DNA from: Arbacia lixula
Lineage: Eukaryota; Echinodermata; Echinoidea; Arbacioida; Arbaciidae
Length of the DNA stretch: 64,000 bases
Direction: 5' to 3'
Assembly: GCA_963669155.1 (NCBI GenBank)
Contig: OZ022577.1
Location: 32,029,053 to 32,093,052, forward strand
Part shown: positions 24,507 to 35,300 of the stretch, piece after piece
How the letters are laid out: every line of letters begins with the position of its first letter
How positions within the stretch are numbered: position 1 is the first letter of the stretch
The notes under the pieces: model-generated
What the model was told of the DNA's origin: nothing
What the model saw: the letters and a program-made list of their open reading frames with translations, nothing else
Databases searched by the model: none
Position numbers and translations under genes: made by a program

Positions 24507-24897
24507 CTCGCCTCAGTACTTCAATGTAATTTTGCTGGGCACAGTTCGGTGTAGTCTTGCATAATATTATTATTGCTATATACACAATATTGCTACCTAA
24601 CTATAATCCTTGCTATGTAGTATGGTTGTGGTCTATCCACTCTGAAAACCGTAAATAAGGATTATACAGTAATCCGCTCATGGGCAAATGCACGGACAGC
24701 TGCACTTTGTCGGTGCCAGTGCCGTTAATAGCGCCCTCTCTATATGTTGCACTTGTTTATATTTCTCCCCGACCCGCGAATGGTATGAAATCAAGATAGC
24801 CGAACAATTAAATCAACTAAAAATGAAATAAATACACAAAAACTTGCTGTAAATTCTAACGTAAATACATGTGCATTCCTGAATGAGTTGGCTTATT

Positions 24898-25470
24898 TCA
24901 CGATAATTTTGCTGTATTGGGCAATACATCGACTATTTTGCTGTAAACAGCAGGCGCGTGATCTGCCACGATCGCAGCAGTCGACAGCGCAACGCTTTTG
25001 CATGCATGCAATTCTCTGCCTAAACTGGTTTTGACCGGTTTTTCTTCGCCAAAATTTTCCATCACTCTTGATGCAGATTCTGCTGGAAGAAGACATGGCC
25101 GATGATACTCCGGACCAAATTTGATATATGTCACCGGTGGAAGTGTATACTCACGAAATATTGATTTTCAGACATGAAAACAACTTGTTAATGATTATTT
25201 TCGGATAGCGTTGAGTAGTTTTGCATTTGGGCACATTTGATACCCATCGGATATTCTTCACGTGGGTAACCCGTGGAAGCCTTACCTGTTAGCTGTGGGC
25301 ACCGGACGAGCAGCGGACGGTTGTAGTAAGTGAATGCTCCATTCTCATTGGCTAGCTAGCAATCGGGGTAGGTCTTACGTGCGGAAAACACGTTTATGAG
25401 GCTGCTGCTGTACCAGCTGATAGCTGGCCTGGGCCGGGAGCTCGGGCGGGCTAGCCAGCCATGCCAGCCA
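24898..25470. promoter_or_regulatory. GC-richer block, candidate upstream promoter or first exon region of XPO1
   Basis: This block is clearly richer in C, G and CpG than the AT-rich DNA around it. It includes a plus-strand donor-like TTGTA|GTAAGTG at 25326. The XPO1 start lies 4 kb downstream, and a non-coding first exon is usual for this gene in vertebrates, so this is a reasonable but unproven start region. The minus strand carries an open frame of 78 codons (25134-24898) with no recognisable domain. Confidence 0.25.
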
Positions 25471-25706
25471 CAAATACTGGAAGAGATGGATACATAACAA
25501 TACATTTCATTTCCCTTACATTTGCATGATAGCCAAAGAAGCATGTTCTTTTCAGTGGAGTAGTAATCAATTATTTTTTTGTGTTATATGTAAGTTAAAT
25601 TTTGAATAATGTCGGTTTAAATAGTTTAGACTGAGTTATCAGTTATGATGATTACAATAACAACAATGACTGAGTGAGTGAATGACACAATATGTGCAAG
25701 GGGCCA

Positions 25707-26300
25707 GGGGCGGTATTCCGAAAATCCACAGAGATAAAAATTTTATCTCCCCTAAGATACAATGTCCTTAAAATATTATATCTTTGGTATTCCGAAAAAT
25801 ATTTTAGGAAGATTTTAACCAATATTAATGAGCGCATGCACTGCGCTCCTATCCCAGAGACAGCCATGCAGTAATAAGCGTCCTTTAATTTCTTTTGCAT
25901 ACATTAACAACATAAAGCTGATGGTGTGATGTCATGAAACTGGAAGGGACATTGCGCATCAATGTCTATCAGCGCGCATTGTTGCATTTGATGCGCCCAT
26001 GTGCAAAAAGTTGAATGCGCGAAATATTTTTGCACGTAATGCTATGGGCCTAGGCGCGTACGTCTGGAGATAAAATTGCTTGGGAGCAGTTTTATCTTTT
26101 ATCCTAACTTTTTTTCCTAAGTGCGTTTCAGAATACCGATTTAGCTCATTTACATAAAAATTTTATCTCTGGCTCATTTGAATAAAAATTTTATCTTTTA
26201 TTGTAAGTTGGCTTTTCGGAATACCAAAAGATAACATTTTTTCCTAAGTCCCTGAGATACAATAAAATTTTTCCTAAGTTCGTTTTCGGAATACCCCCCC
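25707..26300. mobile_element. MITE with GGTATTCCGAAAA terminal inverted repeats
   Basis: The left tip GGGGCGGTATTCCGAAAA is mirrored at the right by TTTTCGGAATACCCCCCC. Related motifs (GGTATTCCGAAAAATATTTT, TTCAGAATACCG, TTTTCGGAATACCAAAAG, repeated ATAAAAATTTTATCTC) recur inside, so the ends carry internal copies of themselves. No coding capacity. A related unit with GGTATTCTGA tips lies at 56973-57744. Confidence 0.65.
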
Positions 26301-26332
26301 AGTTGGTTAACTTACATTGGTAGTCTATGAGC

Positions 26333-26480
26333 TAGACCGGAATAACCGTTTCACTTGGGGCATTCTGTAATTTAAATTATATTTTTGGGCATACCCTGGA
26401 TAAGCAGGGCATTCTGAGGAGCCAGATACAAGCTTGGCAGATCCACCAACGTCCTAAACAGAGACTGATTTGTCGGTCTA
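26333..26480. mobile_element. Short TAGACCGG element, related to the arms at 56.8 and 57.8 kb
   Basis: Begins TAGACCGGAATAACCGTTTC and ends CGGTCTA. It shares GGGGCATTCT, GCAGATCCA and CAGAGACTGATTT with the two inverted arms of the element at 56772-57883. It lies 32 bp from the GGTATTCC element. Confidence 0.55.
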
Positions 26481-26559
26481 TGAACATGATGTATGAGTAT
26501 GATATGACTGATGTGTGTGTGCTTATTTGTGGTTGTAAATGTCTGCTTTGTCTGCTTTA

Positions 26560-26674
26560 GCCTAAAAAGAATGTTTCATGCTGAACTGGGCAAAATATAC
26601 TGTGGTTTAAAACTGAGGCTCCTTCCCTTTCTTCTCTTTCCCTTTCCCTATGCCAATTTCTTTGAGTTGTAGTG
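26560..26674. mobile_element. Palindromic MITE, copy 2 (half element)
   Basis: Only the right half of the fold-back family is present, from the central GCCTAAAAAG through CATGCTGAACTGGGCAAAAT to TTTGAGTTGTAGTG, followed by TA. The left half is lost. Confidence 0.7.
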
Positions 26675-27584
26675 TACATGTAGCACATCACAAGCAACAA
26701 CACCCCATAATTCAGAACTTTGTAAAACGAGTTTAAAAACTTATCCTTTGCAAGTTGCTATGAATGAAAGCAAATATCACAAATTTAGAAATGTCAGTAA
26801 ATCTGAATCCTTCCTTTTGTCAAATAAAGTGAAATACCATTTATATTGTGCGCCTCAACCATATTTTGCAGACTTTGCATCCTGTCTGTGAAAGTGCATT
26901 TGTGTACATATGAAAATTCTAACAATGAGTGATTTAAGATTTAATTCAAGGATATTGTCTATATTTGTTATAAAACATTCTTGAACTCTGAAATCTCTGT
27001 TTGCTTAAATACAAATTAAAGAGTGGGTAGCGCAATTGCAAAAGTCATAAAACTCGGCAAGATGCATTTATCTATGAGCAATCTTGCCTTTTTTCTGCTT
27101 TAATGAAACTTTACTCTTGACTTTCACCTTCCTACAAACACCTTCCTCTACATTTAATAGCTTTATTTATAGTGTGTGATAGATGATAATTGTAATATGC
27201 TGGGCATACAGGTGTGTAAGTTAATTTCAAGGATCACAATGACATGATAAAGTTTTGTTCTTCCGATGTCTGGTTAAATGGCACTGTCTGGCATTGAACA
27301 GGGACAATAATATTTTTGTTTTTATTGCACAATGTGCCCTTAAACATACGTACGTAAGTACATAGTATCTCAGACTAATGAGTGGTGCAGATGTATGGAG
27401 TCCCTCTGGCAAAGGATGTGTCATGTTTACATAGCTTTACAGTAACCATTTTTTTTTTTTAAAATTTAAAGCCAGCCTGATGTTTTAATCAATGTTTGTA
27501 TTAATGTTTGCATTTTGTGTCACATCCTCACAAATACTACTGGTAAATTACTATTTGTATTTCAGCAAACATAAAGAAGACTTA

Positions 27585-27810
27585 CACTACAGCTCAAAGG
27601 AATTGGCATAGGGAAAGGGAAAGAGAAGAAAGGGAGGGACCCGCGGTTTAATCCGCGGTATATTTTGTCCAGTTCAGCATGAAACATGATGCTTTTTAGG
27701 CTAAAACATCATGTTTCATGCTGAACTGGACAAAATATACCATGGTTTAAAACTGTGGCTCTCTTTCTCTTTCCTCCCTTTCCTTATGCCAATTCCTTTG
27801 AGCTGTTGTG
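27585..27810. mobile_element. Palindromic MITE, copy 3
   Basis: A full fold-back copy of 226 bp with the same tips as the copy at 16472 and TA directly on both sides, supporting a TA target-site duplication and hence a Tc1/mariner-type origin. The arms are nearly perfect, so the copy is relatively young or kept alike by gene conversion. Confidence 0.8.
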
Positions 27811-28235
27811 TACATGTGCATGCATGTTAGAATTTATTTCAGGACTTACATTTATTTCAAATAACCACTTACATTTTACAGTTTATGAGGCTAAGTTTAA
27901 TATGCGAGGAAACTGGTGCTTTTGAAAAATATAACCAATGGTTAATTAAGTATACAAAAATGATAATCTATTTAAATCAAGCATTCATCTTTCAGAGGCA
28001 ATAGCTTTATTTTTTAATCATAAAAACCTGATACACTATAGATTTTGTAAAGTAGATTTAGCAATAACCACATGTTCTGTATGTGTGTTTGTCCAGAATG
28101 AAGGGGAAAGTCCCCCACCTCCATTTTTTAAAAACAAAACCAAAAAATAATCGATAATATCTTTCTGAAACAACCTGTGTGTAATTATTGTATTACCCGA
28201 ACAGAGTTCGGAGGATACTATGGATTTGGCCTTGT

Positions 28236-29100
28236 CGCCGCTGTGTCCGCCGCTGTGTCCGCCGCTGCGTCCGCCGCTCCCGTAGAGATTTTCTTGTGAG
28301 CGCTGTACTGGGTACAGTTCTTTTCTGATCATCTTCAAATTTGGCATGAGGGTATATTATGGGAAAATGAAGACGCATATTGTTTTGGTGGTGGCGCCCC
28401 CTCTTGGTCCGCCTTTGTACACAAAAAGGTACTTTTTCTTGTGAGTGCTCTACTGGCTGCAGTTCTTTTCGGATCATCTTCAAATTTAGTATGCAGGTGT
28501 ATTATGGTGAAACGAACATGCCTATCACTTTTGATGGTGGCGCCCTCGCTTGGTTAATCTTTGTACTAAAAAAGGTACATTTTTTTGTAAGTCTCCACTG
28601 GCTACAGTTCTTTTCAGATCATCTTCAAATTTGTATTATGGTTAAGCGAAGCTGCCTATTGTTTTTGGTGGTGGCGCCCTCTCTTGGTCTATCTTTGTAC
28701 ACAAAAAGGGAAATTTTTCAGGGTCTGCTTGTGTGCACGATACTGGCCGCATTTCTGAACGGATTTTTTTTTTCAAATTTTGTGTGTTAGTGTATCATAG
28801 TCAACTCTTGACACCTATAACTTTTGGTGATGCTGCTCCCAATGTTCCGGCTTTTACAGGTCATCCTGATAGATCTAAATTTGCAAAAGCGCATATTTTT
28901 CAATTACTTGGTTGTTACCCAGAGGATTTTATTCAAACTTGCTGTATGGGTGGTCATTCTACATGTAGGCCACATAAGTATTCGTCGATGGCACCCTCAG
29001 TGTTCTGACTTGGGTGCCATGTCACCACATGTCACATACTTGTATGTGATCTATCGGCCCTATTTCTTGTCTGATTTTTTTCAAACTTGCTTTGCTTTTT
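28236..29100 (+). repeat. Degenerate tandem array, period about 145 bp, with a GTCCGCCGCT microsatellite head
   Basis: A decamer repeat (about 28236-28277) is followed by six units marked by CTTCAAATTT or TTCAAACTT at about 28333, 28478, 28623, 28771, 28932 and 29080. Each of the first units also carries TTGTGAG, ACTGGCTGCAGTTCTTTTC, TATTATGG, TGGTGGCGCCCTC and TTTGTACACAAAAAGG. Similarity decays to the right. Microsatellite plus about 150-bp core repeats is the layout of pearl/DINE-1-type Helitron-like elements; placement there is an inference. The array ends about 130 bp before the XPO1 start codon. Confidence 0.75.
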
Positions 29101-29229
29101 CAATTTGTTTGACATTTCTGTTTAGAAGACTTCAATCGTTTTTTAATTACCAGGTGAGAATCTGTTCAAAGAGAGAGAGAGGAGAAGTTTGTGGAGTAGC
29201 AGCTCCTTCAGCTTTCTCTGTGTTGATCA

Positions 29230-29355
29230 ATGCCTTCACAAAGCATGGCATCCTTGGCTGAGCAGTCGGCCAAGCTGCTCGACTTCAGTCTCAAGCTGGA
29301 CATCAACCTTCTGGACACGGTGGTGGGTGCCATGTACAATGGGGAAGGGCCTGAG
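29230..29355 (+). CDS. XPO1: XPO1 coding exon 1
   Basis: Residues 1-42, [20 protein letters not shown] to AMYNGEGPE; donor GAG|GTGAGT, phase 0. At least about 80 bp of purine-rich 5' UTR precedes the ATG. Confidence 0.93.
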
Positions 29356-32300
29356 GTGAGTCATTGCAGTATGGCATACTCTCTGACTGTGTTTCCAAGT
29401 GAAGTGGTTTACTCAAACAGGCAACAATTTTTTTTTTTTGTCCGTCCTAATTTTGATTTTAAATGATAGTCAGACTGTCCCATGTCCATCATTTTATGTC
29501 TTTAGTCTACTTTATTTTGCAACTACACATCAATCTTTTCCTGGTATTTGTACCCTATAGTTAAAATAAATTAAATGATATGATGTGGATGTGAGATGTG
29601 TATAAAACAAACTGCAAAAGTATATTAATTGAATGCTATATATATCAACATATTTAAGCATGTGACACCCTCTGTGTTGCTTTGTTTGAAGGTTGTCATT
29701 TCTCTACATACTTTCAGAATGCTTTCTGATGGCAATGGCATGGAATCATCAGGTTTGTTTTGGGAATACAATGCAGTTTGATTTAAAGTTTTTTTAAAGA
29801 TATTATATAAACATGTATTTTTTGTGACAGCATAGGAAAATTGTGCAGTTCCAATAGTCTTTTACTTCGTTTGTGAAAGTAAATTCTTTTGTGACGATGC
29901 ATTTCCTATTATGAAACTTGTTTCTACCTGATTTCTTTACAGCAACAAATGGCCCAGCAAATCTTGACTAGTCTGAAGGAGCACCCAGATGCATGGACAA
30001 GAGTAGATACGATCTTGGAGTTCTCAACCAATCAGCAGACAAAGGTCCGTGGTGTGATTTTATGAAAAAAAAATCATATTAACTTCTCACATTACTGAAA
30101 GGGGAATCTGACATGAATTAACTCAGCTGTGCCAAAAGAGCTTGTGCAAAAAACGTGAGATGTTTTGATCATGTGCGTTTTTGTTTGCATTTAAGATTGT
30201 CCGTCCCTTTTGCAAGCTTAAAATTTGAAATCATCTATCACGATCGTAAATTGAAGAAAGTGTGATTCAAGACCATTTCTAAGAATATAGCATGTTGAAG
30301 CTTTCTGTATATGTAAAAAATTTCAGCCGTTCAATTTCAAACCGACTTTTTCGTACTACGTAAAAAGTATTAGTCTTTGTTACATCATCTATGTGGTTAT
30401 TATGCGTGTGTGAAATCCTAATTTTATGACTAACTACCAAACTTTGGAGATGATTCCTTCCACACAACAATTTTTTTTCATAATTCGTTTTATAATTTAA
30501 TAAACAGATTAATCAATAAAGCAGATATTTCAACACAAACTGCTAAGAGCCTGAGGTAAAGACTATTAATCAGACGTTGTTTACGTGCATTATTTGAATT
30601 TTACACTACGTATCAGTTTCAAATTGTGAATATAGAGCTTGCTAACACTTCTGTATATGTTTTGTCAATGTTTCGATGGTTTTGTGGTGATCAGAAAAAG
30701 GGACTGGCTGTCTTTAAAGATAGTTAACTTAAAATTCCTGGGGTTGTGCTTTGAATTGAAAAACAAGATTGTGGCAGTAAATAAGTGGATGGTATGCTAT
30801 TGCATGTCACTGAAACAACAGCAACAGTGATGAAAAGTGATAGTCCCAGGATAATAACAAGGCTTGAAACTAGCATTCTAGAAATAGGACACATTTTAAG
30901 GCAGTGTTTCACTCTTCTACAGGCAGACATGAACCACAAGATCAGTAAATGGCCCTAGTGTGTGAAATGTCAGTAGTATGAAGAAGGCAAACACATGTTT
31001 TGTGTCAATTATCGTGTTGAAAAAAAAAATGTTCAATGCTACATAATTCATTTGAAAGATTCAGACATTTGCCCATTTCCTATAAAACGCAATTACCATG
31101 TCCCCATTGTTCTTACTTCTAACATTGTGGATGGTATTGATGAATTTATTTCAATGGCTTCCTTTATGAAATCATGAATATTTACAATTTTTCTACCCCT
31201 CTGCAGTACTATGGCTTACAGATCCTTGAGAATGTGATCAAGACCCGGTGGAAGGTGTTACCCAGGACTCAGTGCGAAGGAATCAAGAAGTACACAGTAG
31301 GCCTTATCATCAAAATATCTTCAGAACATGACCTGGCTGAGGTTAACAATGTAAGAATCCTTCAGATATTTTTTGTATTTATTTAATTTATTCTATTCAA
31401 TATTCTACCACAAATAGGATAACGGACAACAGTGCCACAAGAAACAACAGCATCTCACCACATAGGATGAGAAAATGGATGTTAAATAGAAGTGATACAT
31501 TATGATGATGATCTGAAATAACCATTTTAACTCATCTACATATATCTCAACCATTTCAGCTATAAATAAATGTGCACATTATATGAACCTGAAAGAAAGA
31601 GATTGACATTGTTTTCTTCCTTCAGTAACTAATCTTGTGCCATGATACTCTGTTGAGTATTTACAAAGGCTCTTGTTACATAGATAAATAAATGGTGTTT
31701 GATTTCGCATTTTATATTACAGAAGGAGAAGGTCTATCTTGGGAAGTTGAACATCATTCTAGTTCAAATCTTGAAGCATGAATGGCCAAGGAATTGGCCA
31801 TCTTTCATCAGCGACATTGTGGGTGCCAGCAAAACTAATGAATCTCTCTGTCAAAACAACCTTGCCATCTTGAAATTACTCAGGTATGTAAAGTCCCCGT
31901 AAGAGTTAAGGCCATGTGATAATTATCTCATTCAGATAATGTATTAAAATAAACCTAGGTGATTACGTCATAGAATGTGGAGGAATTTTCAGTTTCCTAG
32001 AGAATGTTAATGAAGCATGTTTGTCCTGGAAGGGCTGGAATACCTGTAACAAATAGAATTAACTCACAGTTAATGATTTTGTGAAATGTGCATATCATGT
32101 ATTTTCAGAATATGCATACACTGGGAAAGTGTTACTTGATTTACATGTTGAATAGATTTAGGAAGTTGAAGAAGGAAGATTGCGATTGAAGCAATGTATG
32201 AAGGTAATATTTTGTGTGATTGAGGTGCAATCAAGTATTGAAGAATCCTACCATATAAGAACAAATTCGAGAAGAACGGCTTTTTGGTGGTCTTTCATGT

Positions 32301-35300
32301 TAAGATCTTTCATACTATTTCATTGTAGTAAGTAGCCTTTCACACTATTCCTCCTACTGTTTCCTCCTCTTGTGAACATTATTTTGATTATAGTAAACAG
32401 CCTTTCTTACTGTTTTTCCGTGTTGTTTTCAATAGTGTTTTTTTTTTTTTTTTGTAATGAGAAGCCTTTCACACTCATGGTTTCCCTTCATCCCCCCCTT
32501 CACTCTTATTGTAGTGAGGAGGTGTTTGATTTCTCCAGTGGCCAGATGACTCAAGCCAAGGCAAAACATCTAAAGGACAGCATGTGTAATGAGTTCTCAA
32601 GTGTTTTCCAACTATGTCAGTTTGTCATGGTATGTATTGACTGTCTGTTCTAGAGCAAAGATAAGAGTTGACCTGTAACTGCCAAAAATTTGGGGAAAAT
32701 TTTCTGTTCAAGTAGGAAGTAACTGAAATGGAGAATGTCAATGAAACTGTAATAGTACAACCTGGATAAGTGAAAGATTATTGGTCAAATGTTATCATAT
32801 GTCATTTTTGCTATTTTATGTGAACTGTAACAACTGTACAATTTCACATGTGGAGGAAAAAATGTTCTTGTTGAACTGCAGTATGGCGGAAGACAGATCA
32901 GATATGGTCATAGTTACACCATGAAATGTGTAGTATACTAATATGTCTTGAAATTTCCAAAATGTTTTGTTGACTTACATGTGTAACTTGTTTTCTTTAT
33001 TTTGGGGCTCATATTGATTAATCACCTTTTCATTGTTCAAATGTACTCTGTATTCACACCCTCAATGCACCTGTTTTCTTTCCAGGACAATTCTCAGAAT
33101 GCATCGCTTGTTGGATCTTGCTTAGAAACCTTGTTGAGATTTCTGAACTGGATTCCACTGGGATACATCTATGAGACCAAACTGATCAGCACACTGATTT
33201 ACAAGGTATGATCTTTTGAAGTATGTTGAAGACTTATTCATATTGCATAAAATGTATAATGAAATGTCTGCTTTTCATTCAAACATTGAGGAAGGAAAAG
33301 ATATCTTTTCAAAGAAATTTTATTTGTATTTGTCTCTGTCCGTCTGACTTGGGAAATAATGCTGTTCGTTTATCCCATAGAGTGCTGTACTCGCAATAAC
33401 TTCCTTTTCTTCTTTGAATGGGGACACAGTTCTGGTGATCATTTCTATTTTGGATAACAAGAATAAGTCCATTACAAGTTCAGAATCACAAATAGTCAAC
33501 AATCTTGTTTGCTCACAACAGTTCCTCAATGTCCCGATGTTCCGAAATGTGACCCTCAAGTGCCTGACAGAGATAGCTGGAGTGAACGTGAGCCAGTATG
33601 ACCAGCACTTTGTTGTTCTCTTCACCCTCACAATGACGCAGCTCAAGCAGGTTAGTAATCCAAATGTGTAGGTTATATCACAAGGTAACCATAATGATGT
33701 AGAACTAGTAAGGTCATTTAAATTTTCTTATGTGCGGCTGGCGGTTTGATTTACTACCATAAATGTTAGTTAATAGGTAGAAGTGGAAATTATTTACAGG
33801 CTGAAAACATGTTGGAAACGTCATCCCAGGATATGGATTTCATTTAATTTCAAAAATTTTATGATTTTGAAATGATTTCTTCCTTATATCCTAAAATCAA
33901 ACAAGAATGGAATCAATGGTCATTGTAGAATGGCACTTAGTGATCCTATTTTCCCCTTTCCTTTGGTGTCTCTCCAAATGCCATTTATCAGAATCTTTAA
34001 TCTTATGTATCAGTCTTCTCGATATGCGTGATTAGAAATGTCGTTCTCTTCCCCCATTACTCAGTTGGAGCAGGTTATCGCTTTTTGTTTTCAATGTTTT
34101 CTTTTAAGTTGATACATTCGTCACTTTAATTGAGTCACATTGTTGGTATTGTGTTGCTTTAAAACAGTTTCGAAGTGTATTGGCATAATTTATCAGTCTT
34201 TGTGAACTGATATACCATACCCTCCCTCCCCTATTCAATGACTTTGTTTGTACTCTGGTTTGTCATCAACCTTTCCTGCATCTGCAACCATTGATTTCAC
34301 TCCTGCTGTGCATTCCCCACAGATGTTGCCCTCAGCAACAAACATCAAGTCAGCCTACGCAAACGGAAGGGACGAGGAGCAGAATTTCATCCAGAACCTC
34401 AGCCTCTTTCTCTGCACCTTCTTCAAGGAGCATGTCGAACTCATCGAGAAGAAGCCAGAGTTTCACGATATTCTTCTCGAGGTTAGTTTGTGCTGCCTTT
34501 TACATATGGCCTTGCTAAGAATAGGCATGTGTTTGTGTTAGTTGGTTGTTTCATGCGCGAGTAAATTGTGATTCATTCCCTCATGTTGTGATTGCCCCCC
34601 CCCCAAAAAAAAAAAAATGGGTGGTGTAGAGTAAATGACAGATTGACGATTCTGTAGCGTCTTGAAGCTTCACCAGTGTGATATAAATGCTTGAAGAGTA
34701 TAAACATATTTACCGCTATGCACGAAAAAATAAATGCAAGTGCCATATAGGAGCAGATTGATATAGATACAGTGAAACAGGGACCACCTTGCATAAGAAG
34801 ACCACATTAACACTTGTAATAAAGTAATCTGTTCGTAAAGACCACATTACTACCTACATGTACCTTGAGCTGTCTTCATATTACAGGTTTCACTCTAGTC
34901 TTATGTTATAGTTTACTTCTTTTATTTGAAATATGAACCTTGTGTGAAAATATCTCCATCTCCCCTTTGTTAATACAGGCACACCACTACCTCCTTCTGA
35001 TCTCCGAAGTGGAAGAAACTGAAATATTCAAGATCTGCCTGGAGTACTGGAACACCTTGTCTTCAGAGTTGTACAGGGAGAGCCCATTCCCGTCCACCCC
35101 TTCATCTCCCCTCCTCCTTGGCAGTGCCAACTCCAGCGTCCCACCGCGCAGACAGCTCTACCTCCAAATACTATCCAAAGTGAGTCAGAGTTTTGCCGAA
35201 AACAATCAGATATCAGTGAATGTTATACGCTGTGTAGGGTGCTGTGTTGTCCGCAGTGGGAAAAATACAAAATCTTTCACTCTGTTTATTTCTTGTATTA

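Larger units (their letters stand above)
15805..29229. other. Spacer between the RRBP1-like gene and XPO1, holding both promoters
   Basis: The RRBP1-like gene leaves leftwards and XPO1 leaves rightwards, so both promoters and any non-coding first exons should lie here. GC-richer blocks at about 18940-19400 and 24900-25470 are candidates. On the minus strand the first contains a donor-like CGTC|GTAAGTC at 19259. On the plus strand the second contains TTGTA|GTAAGTG at 25326. Neither can be tied to its gene without transcripts. Much of the rest is mobile elements and simple repeats, listed separately. Confidence 0.4.

Noticed and set aside
28380..29261. Three overlapping plus-strand frames of 91-145 codons
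   Set aside because: They arise from the 145-bp tandem array, whose period lets frames persist; no conserved protein pattern between units.
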